A DNA stretch of 39,182 bases from Candidatus Flavonifractor intestinigallinarum. GTDB lineage: Bacteria; Bacillota; Clostridia; Oscillospirales; Oscillospiraceae. The DNA is taken from assembly GCA_019119165.1 (NCBI GenBank), contig DWXO01000001.1:1-39182 (forward strand). The letters are read 5' to 3'. The notes below the pieces were generated by a model. That model made no database searches. It worked only from the letters and a program-made list of their open reading frames with translations, and was not told where the DNA came from. Below are positions 6,243 through 14,381 of this stretch, piece by piece. The position numbers were made by a program, and so were the translations under genes. Numbering within the stretch: the stretch's first letter is position 1; every line of letters begins with the position of its first letter.

Positions 6243-8095
6243 CAGATTTTATGGGGTCCCCGGCCGGTAGGGGTGAGCAGCCAGCCGGTCATGGGAGGCA
6301 GAGCCACCTGTCCGGCGGGCAGCTCCATGCCGGTCATCCAGTCTTTGGCGGCCCAGGGCAGGGTGATAAGCTGGGGGGCCTTGCCGATGTTGACGGCGGT
6401 AAGCACCGGCTGGCCCTCCCCCTCCCGCAGGAAGGAGAGCAGCTTGCCTTCGGCCTTCCACCAGCGGATGCTCCCCCGGCGCAGGGCGGGCAGTTCCTTC
6501 CGGGCCTTGCCCAAACTGGCATACCAGCGGCGGAGCACGTCGTCGGCCATCTCCCAGCGGTAGGTCCGGCGGTTGAAGGGGTCCTCGAAGCCCTCGATGC
6601 CCGCCTCGTCCCCGTAGTAGATCATGGGGGAGCCGGGGAAGGCGAAGAGCACCAGGGCCCCCAGCATCAGCTTGGACCGGCCCAGCAGGTACTGCTCCGG
6701 AGTGAGGAAGTAGGAGGCGCGCCAGTCCTTGTCATGGTCCTGGCCGTCCCCGCCGTAGCCCAGCAGGGTGAGGATGCGGGGGGTGTCGTGGGTGCCCAGG
6801 AAGTTCATGGCGGAGTGGAAGGCGAAGGGGGGATAGTTCTCCCGGATGGTCTCCATGGTGTTCTTGAAGTGGACGGCGTCCCCGCCCATCAAATAGCCCA
6901 GCAGGCTGTTGCGGAAGGGGTAGTTCATCAGGCCGTCGCAGTGGCCCCCCAGGATGTGCTTGCGGCGGACGCCGTAGGCGATCTTGGTGGAGCCGTCCTC
7001 CCACACCTCGCCGATGACCACCGCCTCAGGGTTGGTCTCCCGGGCGGCCTGGTGGATGCCGTGGACAAAGTCGTCGGGCAGCTCGTCGGCCACATCCAGC
7101 CGCCAGGCGTCCGCCCCCGCCCGGAGCCAGCGGCGGACGATGCTGTTCTCGTCCCCGAAGATATAGTCCCGGTAGGAGGGCTCGGCCTCATTGACGGCGG
7201 GCAGGGAGTAGATCCCCCACCAGGAGTCGTACTGGTCCGGCCAGTGGGAGAAGTGGTACCACTTGTAGTAGGGGCTGTCCTGGGACTGGCAGGCCCCGTT
7301 TTCCGGATAGGAGCCGTCCCCGTTGAAGTAGCGGCTTACATAGCCCTGGTGGTTGAACACACCGTCCAGCATGATGCGGATGCCCAGCTTGTGGGCGGCG
7401 TCGCACAGGGCCTTGAAGTCCTCCTCGGTGCCCAGCATGGGGTCGATCTTCTCATAGTCGCCGGTGCCGTAGCGGTGGTTTTCCGGCGCCTCAAACACGG
7501 GGCAGAAGTAGATGGTCTCCACCCCCAGGTCGCGGAGGTAGGGCAGCTTTTCCATGACGCCCTTCAGATCGCCCCCGAAGAAGTCCCGGTTGCGGACCTC
7601 GCCGTTGGCGTCGGGCCGGTACTCCGGCTCCTCCCGCCAGCTGGTGTGGACGGTGCGGCCCCCCGGCATCCCGGTGGGGTCGGGCACTCTGGTGCGGCGG
7701 AACCGGTCGGGGAAGATCTGATAGGTGACCCCCTCCCCGAACCAGCCGGGCACCCGGTCGGTGCCGTCGTACACCGTCAACTGATAGGGGCCCAGCTCCT
7801 CTTGGCGGCCGTCCAGCCCCTCCAGGCGGAAGGAGTACCAGATCAGCCCCACATGGTCCCCGGTGTCCAGGGTGACCTTGAGCACGTCCCGGTCGCCGTC
7901 AATGCCGTCCCAGGCCATGGGCAGCTCCAGCCGCCGCTCCTGGGAGGACTCAAAGTAGGCGATAAGCACCGCCTGGGAAAAGCCCTCCGTCCGGAGGGGG
8001 CGCAGGGTGAGGGATACCTGGGTGCCCGAGGGCACCGCGCCATAGGGCTGTTTATACCGGCTGTCCCGGCTGTCAAAGGTCATTGCATCCAGCAA
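6242..8095 (-). CDS. GH13 alpha-amylase family protein (neopullulanase/maltogenic amylase-like)
   Basis: 617 residues if translation begins at the TTG at 8095, which has GGGAG 9 bases ahead; the next ATG (8083) has no good ribosome site. An N-terminal beta-sandwich-like region (about 1-115) precedes the (beta/alpha)8 barrel. Conserved GH13 regions: DGVFNH (244-249), WRLDVADE with nucleophile D334, IGEVW with acid/base E363, and FLGTHDTPR with D437. No signal peptide is seen, so it probably works in the cytoplasm on imported maltodextrins or pullulan fragments. It sits 14 bp after the PBP2 gene, whose stop overlaps its ribosome site, so it is likely the last gene of the cell-wall operon, an odd companion. 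Confidence 0.88.
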   Translation of the reverse strand: MLDAMTFDSRDSRYKQPYGAVPSGTQVSLTLRPLRTEGFSQAVLIAYFESSQERRLELPMAWDGIDGDRDVLKVTLDTGDHVGLIWYSFRLEGLDGRQEELGPYQLTVYDGTDRVPGWFGEGVTYQIFPDRFRRTRVPDPTGMPGGRTVHTSWREEPEYRPDANGEVRNRDFFGGDLKGVMEKLPYLRDLGVETIYFCPVFEAPENHRYGTGDYEKIDPMLGTEEDFKALCDAAHKLGIRIMLDGVFNHQGYVSRYFNGDGSYPENGACQSQDSPYYKWYHFSHWPDQYDSWWGIYSLPAVNEAEPSYRDYIFGDENSIVRRWLRAGADAWRLDVADELPDDFVHGIHQAARETNPEAVVIGEVWEDGSTKIAYGVRRKHILGGHCDGLMNYPFRNSLLGYLMGGDAVHFKNTMETIRENYPPFAFHSAMNFLGTHDTPRILTLLGYGGDGQDHDKDWRASYFLTPEQYLLGRSKLMLGALVLFAFPGSPMIYYGDEAGIEGFEDPFNRRTYRWEMADDVLRRWYASLGKARKELPALRRGSIRWWKAEGKLLSFLREGEGQPVLTAVNIGKAPQLITLPWAAKDWMTGMELPAGQVALPPMTGWLLTPTGRGPHKI

Positions 8096-8109
8096 AGAAA
8101 AGACTCCCT

Positions 8110-10281
8110 TCAGCGGATCAAGGTATTTTCCGTCCCGATGGATTCCATGGTATGCTCGCTGCCGAAGTAATAGTTCACGATCTCACCGGCGGCGCTGGCC
8201 AGGTTGGCGCCCGAGGCGCCGCCCTCCACCACCATGGAGATGACGATCTCCGGATCGTCGTAAGGGGCAAAGAGGACGAACACGGCGTTGGCGTTCTCGT
8301 CGGCGGACACCTGAGCGGAGCCGGTCTTGGCGCCCACCTCCACCACCAGATTGCTCAGGTACTGGTCCACGGTGCTCTCCTCGTCGTTGGCCACTTCCCA
8401 CATTCCCTGCTTTACCGCCTCCACGTAGGTGGGGTCCAGATTCAGGGTCTCTACCGGCTGGGCCTCATATTCATACACCGTCTCGGAGAAGTCGTTGGAT
8501 TTCACCGTCTTGAGCAGGTGCGTCTCATACCGGTTGCCCCCGTTGACCAGGGTGGCAATGTAGTTGGACAGCTGAAGCATGGTGATCTTGGTGTTGTCCT
8601 GACCGATGGCGGCGGACAGCAGGTTGCCGCCGTACCACTCCTGGCCCAGCATGGCGCTGGTATCAGGCCCGGCCACATAGCCCTCCTCCTCGCTCAGCTC
8701 CAGGCCGGTTTTCTGGCCCAGGCCGAACATGGCGGCATACTCGTCGATCTTTTCAATGCCCAGCCGGTGACCCAGGGTATAGAAATAGATGTTGCAGGAG
8801 TCCCGCAGGGCGTCGGCCATGTTCTCCCAGCCGTGGGTACCCCGGTACTGGCGGTAGATCCAGCACTGAGGATGGTAGTCGCCGTAGGGGTAGTGCTCCT
8901 CCTCGGGCAGCTGGAGCGCGCCGGTGTCCTGAATCTTCTCGGTGGGGGTCACCAGCCCCTCCTCCAGGGCGGCGATGGCCACCAGGGGCTTGAAGGTGGA
9001 GCCGGGGTAGTAGATCTCGCTGGTGGCCCGGTTGACAAAGGGGTTGCGGGGATCGTCGGCCACCGCTTTGTAGGCCTCGGTACTGCTGTACACGGTGGAC
9101 AGGTCGTAGTTGGGGTAGGAGGCCATGGCCAGAATGCCGCCGTCGTTGACGCTTTGCACCACCACGGCGCCTTTCTCCTTGGTGTCGGCCAGACTCTCGA
9201 TGGTGTTGGCCAGCACCTCCTCCACCTTCTCCTGGAGCCGCAGGTCCAGGGTGGTCATGACGTGGTTGCCCGGCTCCGGCTCCATGGTCTCGCCGGTCTC
9301 ATCGTCCACCATCCAGCTCTCGCTGACCACCTTGCCGCTGGTGGACATCTCCTGGATCAGAGTGCCCGACGTGCCCCGCAGGTAGTCCTCAAAGGCGGCC
9401 TCCATGCCGTTGATGCCCACGGAGTCATTCATGTTGTAGCCCTTATCCTTGTAGGCGTCCCAGTCCTGGATGGCGCCCACCCGGCCCAGCAGGTGGGCGG
9501 CGCTGGTGGTGTTGTACTGCCGGACGGTGGTGGCGGAGATGTTCACGCCGGTGAGGCTCCGCTCCTTTATCGCGGAGATCACGTCGATGGACACATCCTG
9601 GGCGAAGATATACTCGGTCTGCTTCACATTCTGGCTGCGGAGGTTGAGTTCGTACAGCACCCCAATCAGGGCCCGGGCGTCGGCGTCGGAGAGAGACTCG
9701 TCAATGAGGAAGTACTGCCTCAGGCCGTCGATGACCTCCTCCGCCGTGAGTCCCTCCCCCAGGTCGGCCACGCTGGCGGCGGCAGTCAGGTCCGCGCTGC
9801 GCCAGCGGTCGGACAGGATATCGGTGCCCAGGGGCAGGGCGTCCAGCAGGGCGCCCAGGTAGCTGAATTTGACCTTCCCCTCGCTGTTGGTATACACCAG
9901 GGCGTTTTCATCGGTGTAGGTAAAGGGGGCGTCCTTGGAGATGGGCAGGGTATCGGTCCACTCCAGGCCGTTGTCCCGGCAGATGGTGATAAGCTCCAGC
10001 AGATTGGCGTTGCGCTCCGCCTCCGCCCCCATGAGGGAGGAGTTGAGGGTGATCTCATAGGTGGCCCGGTTGCTCACCAGAGAGCGGCCGTACCGGTCCA
10101 GGAGCTCCCCCCGGGCGGCCTCCACCGTTACCGTGTTGGCGATCTTCACCGTGGAGGCGGCCCGATACTCGTCGCCCTTGACGATTTGCAGGTTGTAAAG
10201 CACCAGGATAAAGCCCACCAGCAGCAGAGCCAGCAGGCTGGCGATGATGAGGGTACGGATGTTGAATTGCTTGCCTTCCAC
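8110..10281 (-). CDS. mrdA: Penicillin-binding protein 2, elongation-specific transpeptidase
   Basis: 723 residues, GTG start with AAGGAG upstream. One N-terminal transmembrane anchor at about 9-30, the class B pedestal with AARGELLDRYGR near 55, then the transpeptidase domain with SxxK at S428-K431 (STFK), SxN at 495-497 (SCN) and KTG at 652-654. PBP2 cross-links peptidoglycan together with RodA and the MreBCD elongation machinery. It lies downstream of mreC and mreD, as in many bacteria, with the DUF6056-type gene between. The segment between the pedestal and the catalytic domain (about 95-245) is longer than in E. coli PBP2, which is usual for Gram-positive homologues. Confidence 0.92.
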   Translation of the reverse strand: MEGKQFNIRTLIIASLLALLLVGFILVLYNLQIVKGDEYRAASTVKIANTVTVEAARGELLDRYGRSLVSNRATYEITLNSSLMGAEAERNANLLELITICRDNGLEWTDTLPISKDAPFTYTDENALVYTNSEGKVKFSYLGALLDALPLGTDILSDRWRSADLTAAASVADLGEGLTAEEVIDGLRQYFLIDESLSDADARALIGVLYELNLRSQNVKQTEYIFAQDVSIDVISAIKERSLTGVNISATTVRQYNTTSAAHLLGRVGAIQDWDAYKDKGYNMNDSVGINGMEAAFEDYLRGTSGTLIQEMSTSGKVVSESWMVDDETGETMEPEPGNHVMTTLDLRLQEKVEEVLANTIESLADTKEKGAVVVQSVNDGGILAMASYPNYDLSTVYSSTEAYKAVADDPRNPFVNRATSEIYYPGSTFKPLVAIAALEEGLVTPTEKIQDTGALQLPEEEHYPYGDYHPQCWIYRQYRGTHGWENMADALRDSCNIYFYTLGHRLGIEKIDEYAAMFGLGQKTGLELSEEEGYVAGPDTSAMLGQEWYGGNLLSAAIGQDNTKITMLQLSNYIATLVNGGNRYETHLLKTVKSNDFSETVYEYEAQPVETLNLDPTYVEAVKQGMWEVANDEESTVDQYLSNLVVEVGAKTGSAQVSADENANAVFVLFAPYDDPEIVISMVVEGGASGANLASAAGEIVNYYFGSEHTMESIGTENTLIR

Positions 10282-10303
10282 AGGTTCAGGTCTCCTTCCG
10301 GGG

Positions 10304-11773
10304 TCAGGGGCTGATGCGAACAGTGGTTTTGTGGTAGAAGTTGGCCACCGCCTGGTTGACCCAGATGGCGGGGTCCTCCTTCAAATCGCCGTTGAAGAGC
10401 AGCTCATCCAGGTTGGCGGGCACATCCAGCGGCTCCAACACCACATCGGTGACGGTGGGGTCCTCCAGCAGGGGCAGACGGTCCGCCTGCTGCTGCCAGT
10501 AGTATTCCGCCGAGCCGTCGGCCAGGGCGGCGGCGGTCCGGCCGGCGGTGCTCATGTCGTAGTAGTGGTAATAGACGGTGGTAAAGGCCAGCAGCACCAG
10601 CAGCACCGGCACGGCTGCCCAGGCCCGGGCCAACAGCTTCTCCCCGCTGGCCAGCCGGGGCAGGACCGCCCGGCGTACCCACCCCAGCCAGTACCACAGG
10701 TTGACGGTCACCAGCCAGAAAAAGGAATAAAACACAATGCTCCGCAGCCGCTCCGGTCCGGCCTCCCCCAGGGCGTAGAAGTGGGGGGCGTTCTGGGCGG
10801 CGAAGAGGAGAAAGGTAAAAACAGAAAAGACCAGAGGCAGGGGGAAGGTGAACTTCACCTTGCCGGTGAGGGCCCACAGCAGGGGAATCATCAGCAGGAG
10901 CACCAGCAGAATGGGCCAGTTGAGGTAGTCCAGCACGTCGGTCCAGGCCTGCTGGATGGAGCGGATCACCGCGTCCACCGCCCCGATGGGGGGCGCCACG
11001 GTGGCCTGCCGCACCTGATTGCCGGGTGCGGCCACGCTGATCAGGAAGCCGGCCACCAGCACCGCCGTGGGGATCAGGGCGAGGAGGAACTTTTTCCGGT
11101 CCTTCCACAGAAACCACAGCAGGAACAGCCCGGCCAGCAGGGTGCCCAGCAGAGCGGAGACATAGTTGCTTCCCCCCACCATCAGGGCGGCCAGCACGCC
11201 GGGGATCACCGCCCACAGGGTCTGCCGCCGGTTTTGGGCCAGCTTGAGGGCCACCAGCCGCTCTATGAGCAGCAGGAAGATGCCGTAGGTAAAGGTGTAA
11301 TACACCGCCCCGTTCCACCAGTAAAAGGTGTCCTTGGGGGAGGAGACGAACTGGATGGACAGCAGCAGAATGGGGACCGCCAGGAAAATGACCTGCCGCC
11401 AGGTGCCCCCCAGAACCCGGCACACCAGGGTGTGGGCCAGCTTGAAGGTGCCAGCGCACAGGGAGCCCAGCATGACTACCGGGGTGAGCCAGTAGAGGAA
11501 GGGGGAGAAGGTGAGGGGGGTGAGGGTCATCATGCCGATGGCGGAGAAGGTGCCCTGCCACCCCTTGTAGCAGTTTAAAATGTACTTCCAGCTGCCCACC
11601 AGAGGAAATTCTCCCTTGAGCAAAGACTCATGAGACAAAAGGGCGTAGCTGTAGTCGTCGGCAGAGGGCCAGTCGTACCGGCCCAGCAGCAGGATAGGGA
11701 TGAGGCTGATCGCCAGCAGAGCCAGCAGCAGCCAGGGCCCGTATTTTTTCCAGGCCGAATGGATACCTTGCAT
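10304..11773 (-). CDS. Polytopic membrane protein, DUF6056-like
   Basis: 489 residues from the ATG at 11771-11773; longer in-frame reading upstream runs through mreD in another frame and is not used. The ribosome site is weak (AAAGAGAG). About ten hydrophobic helices alternate with short loops, starting at residues 13-30. An early loop reads DWPSADDYSYA and is followed by a GWQGT segment, which I recall as features of DUF6056, a family of unknown function thought to resemble lipid-linked sugar transferases. The C-terminal 100 residues look extracytoplasmic. The gene sits between mreD and the PBP2 gene with 17-22 bp gaps, so it is co-transcribed with the elongation machinery; a wall or lipid glycosylation role is inference only. 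Confidence 0.72.
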   Translation of the reverse strand: MQGIHSAWKKYGPWLLLALLAISLIPILLLGRYDWPSADDYSYALLSHESLLKGEFPLVGSWKYILNCYKGWQGTFSAIGMMTLTPLTFSPFLYWLTPVVMLGSLCAGTFKLAHTLVCRVLGGTWRQVIFLAVPILLLSIQFVSSPKDTFYWWNGAVYYTFTYGIFLLLIERLVALKLAQNRRQTLWAVIPGVLAALMVGGSNYVSALLGTLLAGLFLLWFLWKDRKKFLLALIPTAVLVAGFLISVAAPGNQVRQATVAPPIGAVDAVIRSIQQAWTDVLDYLNWPILLVLLLMIPLLWALTGKVKFTFPLPLVFSVFTFLLFAAQNAPHFYALGEAGPERLRSIVFYSFFWLVTVNLWYWLGWVRRAVLPRLASGEKLLARAWAAVPVLLVLLAFTTVYYHYYDMSTAGRTAAALADGSAEYYWQQQADRLPLLEDPTVTDVVLEPLDVPANLDELLFNGDLKEDPAIWVNQAVANFYHKTTVRISP

Positions 11774-11790
11774 CGTTATTCTCTCTTTCC

Positions 11791-12303
11791 CTATAGAACG
11801 GTTTTCTTGGGGACCCGGTGAAACACCCACAGGAAGAGAGCGTACACCGGGAATACAAATACCATGGACCAGGCGATCTCCCGCCCGGCCAGGGACAGCA
11901 TGGCGGGCAGCGTGGCTGTGCCCGCCAGCAGCCGGGAGAGGATGCGCACAGCGTCGATGCACACCAGGGCCAGCAGGGAGCACAGCAGGCAGCCCACCAG
12001 ATTCTGGCGCACCACATACTGGGCCAGGGCCCCGGCGCCGAAGCCCAGCAGGCACAGGCCCAGAGTCATGGCCCCGTCGGGGTTGAAGTACACCGCGTCG
12101 CACAGGATGCCCACACCCAGGCCGAAGCCGGCCCCCGCCGCGGTGCCCTCCAGCACGGCCACCGCCATGGCGGCCAGGGGGAGGAGCATGGGAGTCACCC
12201 CAAAGAGGGGGAAGCGGTTGAGCACATAGAGCTCACAAAACCACACCGGCAGCAGGGCCAGGGCATACACGCCCCACTTGATGAAAAAATCCTGTCTCGT
12301 CAC
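11791..12303 (-). CDS. mreD: Rod shape-determining protein MreD
   Basis: 170 residues, GTG start with AAGGAGG 10 bases ahead. Five or six hydrophobic helices fill the whole length, with the typical MreD pattern of G-rich middle helices (GAGFGLGVGILCDA near 78-90). MreD is the membrane partner of MreC in the lateral-wall elongation complex. MreD is poorly conserved, so the call leans on position directly after mreC as well as on topology and size. No mreB is in this window. Confidence 0.85.
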   Translation of the reverse strand: MTRQDFFIKWGVYALALLPVWFCELYVLNRFPLFGVTPMLLPLAAMAVAVLEGTAAGAGFGLGVGILCDAVYFNPDGAMTLGLCLLGFGAGALAQYVVRQNLVGCLLCSLLALVCIDAVRILSRLLAGTATLPAMLSLAGREIAWSMVFVFPVYALFLWVFHRVPKKTVL

Positions 12304-12326
12304 AGGGTACGTTCCTCCTTCGGGGT

Positions 12327-13169
12327 CTACTCCACAATGTTAAAGTCCTTGATGACAAAGACCTGCTGGAGGCTGTCCAGATCGGTCTCGGGGACGATAA
12401 CGGCATAGTCGGTCATGCCGGAGGCGTCGGTGCGGACCTCCTCCACATGGCCGGCCACCAGCCCGGAGGGATAGACGCCGCCCCGGCCCGAGGTGATCAC
12501 CAGGTCGCCGGACATAAGCTGACTGTTCTCAGGCAGGTAGGTCAGCTTCAGCTTGCCCTCTCCCATGAGGGCCAGGTCCCCCTCCAGAATGGCGGCGCCG
12601 CCGGTGCGGGAGAGCTGGCCGCCCATTTCGATGTTGGCGTCGATGAGGGTGCGGACGGTACACCAGTTTTCCCCCACCTCGGCCACAATGCCCACCAGGT
12701 TCCAGTATTCGTCCACCACGCAGTCGTCCACCTCAATGCCCTGGTTGGTGCCCTTGCTGAGGGTGAGGGTGGACTCCCAGTTGGAGGTGGAGCGGGCGGT
12801 GACCATGGCGGCCTCCTTGGTGAACTCTCTGCCCTTGGGGGTGAGTTCCAGCAGGTTGTATAGCCGCTCGTTCTCCTGGATGGCGGCCTCCGCCTCCCGG
12901 ATCTTGGCCTCCAGCTCCGAGTTCTCCTTTTTCAGCTCCTCCAGCTGAGTTTTCATCTGCTCCAGCTCGAAGGCGTCGGAGTAGCGCTCCTCCGCCCAGT
13001 TGGTGACAGCGCTGATGCCGTTGCGGACGGGGGTGGTGATAAAATTGACAAAGTTTGCCACCGGGTTGGCCTTGCCCCCCAGCAGCATGGAGACCACCGC
13101 CGTCACCAGCGCCAGCAGGATGGCGGCGATCAATATGAGTAATCCGTTGCGCCGGAAAAAGTCCTTCAC
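12327..13169 (-). CDS. mreC: Rod shape-determining protein MreC
   Basis: 280 residues, GTG start with only a modest ribosome site (AAAGG). Cytoplasmic RRNG, one transmembrane helix at about 9-29, a coiled coil at about 68-108 (LEQMKTQLEELKKENSELE), then the paired beta-barrel periplasm-type domain with ARSTSNWESTLTLSKGTNQGI and GDLVITSGRGGVYPSGL. MreC links MreB-MreD inside to PBP2 outside. It follows maf by 18 bp and precedes mreD by 23 bp. Confidence 0.92.
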   Translation of the reverse strand: MKDFFRRNGLLILIAAILLALVTAVVSMLLGGKANPVANFVNFITTPVRNGISAVTNWAEERYSDAFELEQMKTQLEELKKENSELEAKIREAEAAIQENERLYNLLELTPKGREFTKEAAMVTARSTSNWESTLTLSKGTNQGIEVDDCVVDEYWNLVGIVAEVGENWCTVRTLIDANIEMGGQLSRTGGAAILEGDLALMGEGKLKLTYLPENSQLMSGDLVITSGRGGVYPSGLVAGHVEEVRTDASGMTDYAVIVPETDLDSLQQVFVIKDFNIVE

Positions 13170-13187
13170 GCCTGCATCCAGCCTTTC

Positions 13188-13778
13188 TTATCGCTCTGCG
13201 GCCAGGGCCATACAGTTCATGCCCAGCTGTCCCAGGATCTGGCCCAGACGGCACACCGGCAGACCCATCACATTATAATAGTCGCCGCTGATGCCCTCAA
13301 TGAACAGGGCCCCATAGCCCTGGATGCCGTAGGCCCCCGCCTTGTCCATGGGCTCGCCGGTGGCGATATAGGCCTCGATTTCCTCCGCCGTCAGGGGGCG
13401 GAAGGTGACCGAGGTCTCCTCCCACTGGCTGAACACCTGCTCCCCCCGCAGTACGGTGAGGCCGGTGTACACCTGATGCCGGTTGCCCGACAGCAGGGAG
13501 AGCATCCGGAAGGCCTCCTCTTCATCGGCGGGCTTGCCCAGCACCACCCCGTCCAGAGCCACCACCGTGTCGGCGGCGATGATCACCGCGTTGGGGTCGG
13601 CCTGGGCGGCCACCGCCTGAGCCTTCTCCAGGGAGATCTGCCGCACCAGCTCCGCCGGGGGCAGCTCCCGGTCCATATGCTCGTCAATGTCGGGGGTAAG
13701 GATGCGGAAGTCCTTCACCCCCATCTGCTCCAGCAGCGCCCGCCGCCGGGGGCTTTTGGAAGCCAGAATGATATCCAT
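13188..13778 (-). CDS. maf: Maf family nucleotide pyrophosphatase
   Basis: 196 residues from the ATG at 13776-13778, with AGGAAG upstream; an in-frame extension to 13877 runs into the repeat and is rejected. Maf signatures: ILASKSPRRRALL (4-16), PDIDEH, SLEKAQAVA, IIAADTVV with the catalytic aspartate, GKPADEEEA and the end GDYYNVMGLPV. Maf proteins hydrolyse dTTP/UTP or modified nucleotides and are linked to septum control. The gene is next to mreC as in Bacillus. Confidence 0.92.
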   Translation of the reverse strand: MDIILASKSPRRRALLEQMGVKDFRILTPDIDEHMDRELPPAELVRQISLEKAQAVAAQADPNAVIIAADTVVALDGVVLGKPADEEEAFRMLSLLSGNRHQVYTGLTVLRGEQVFSQWEETSVTFRPLTAEEIEAYIATGEPMDKAGAYGIQGYGALFIEGISGDYYNVMGLPVCRLGQILGQLGMNCMALAAER

Positions 13779-13800
13779 GCGATTTCTTCCTTTCCGTTTG

Positions 13801-13917
13801 AGCTTCCCCCCTGATAGGGGAAGCTGTCGAGCCCGGCGAGACTGATGAGGGGGACCTTCTGCTATGCGCCCCCTCATCCGGCCCTGCGGGCCACCTTCCC
13901 CCCGCAGGGGGGAAGGT
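13801..13917. repeat. 117-bp multi-hairpin intergenic repeat, copy 1
   Basis: Same length and layout as 31374-31490. Order: hairpin with AGCTTCCCC arms; a GTCGAGC...GCGAGACT linker; a 10-bp stem GATGAGGGGG/CCCCCTCATC around a 15-base loop; a small hairpin GGCCC-TGC-GGGCC; and a last hairpin with 11-bp arms ACCTTCCCCCC around GCA. Outside the 15-base loop about 10 of 102 positions differ from copy 2. It fills the maf-dut gap. Confidence 0.85.
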
Positions 13918-13925
13918 CTTTTCTG

Positions 13926-14375
13926 CTATTGCCCGGTGGACCCAAATCCGCCGGTTCCCCGGCCTGTCTCGTCCAGCGCCTCCACCCGCTCCAGCTCTGG
14001 CAGTACCACCGGGGTCACCACCAGCTGGGCGATCCGGTCGCCGGGGTGGATGGTATAGAACTTATCGGACAGATTGGTGAGCCCCACCATGATCTCACCC
14101 CGGTAGTCGCTGTCAATGACCCCCACCCCGTTGGACAGGGAGACGCCGTGCTTGATGCCCAGTCCAGACCGGGCGTACACCAGCGCCACATACTCCGGCC
14201 CCGGAAGGGCGATGGCGATGCCGGTGGGGATCTTCACCAGCTGCCGGGGGGCAATGATCCTATCTTCCTCGATACAGGCACACAGGTCCATACCGGCGGA
14301 CCCTTCGGTGGCCCGGCTGGGCCAGGGCAGGTCCCGGCCGATTCTGGGGGACACCGCTTTGACTTTCAGCTTCAT
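13926..14375 (-). CDS. dut: dUTP diphosphatase (trimeric dUTPase)
   Basis: 149 residues, the normal length. All five dUTPase motifs are visible: GSAGMDL (25-31), ARSGLGIKHG (68-77), GVIDSDYRGE (85-94, with the catalytic-site aspartate), GDRIAQLV (112-119) and RGTGGFGSTG (139-148). The enzyme turns dUTP into dUMP and pyrophosphate, keeping uracil out of DNA and feeding dTMP synthesis. It starts 6 bp after the stop of the U32 gene, so the two are co-transcribed. Confidence 0.95.
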   Translation of the reverse strand: MKLKVKAVSPRIGRDLPWPSRATEGSAGMDLCACIEEDRIIAPRQLVKIPTGIAIALPGPEYVALVYARSGLGIKHGVSLSNGVGVIDSDYRGEIMVGLTNLSDKFYTIHPGDRIAQLVVTPVVLPELERVEALDETGRGTGGFGSTGQ

Positions 14376-14381
14376 TGATGG

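Noticed and set aside
8083-10314. 743-codon plus-strand frame opposite the PBP2 gene
   Set aside because: Antisense shadow. The minus strand carries STFK, SCN and KTG in order; this frame shows only repetitive G/V/H/Q composition and no ribosome site.
13801-13917. CRISPR or attachment site reading of the 117-bp repeat
   Set aside because: Only two distant copies, no spacers, no integrase or tRNA nearby; nested hairpins explain the symmetry.
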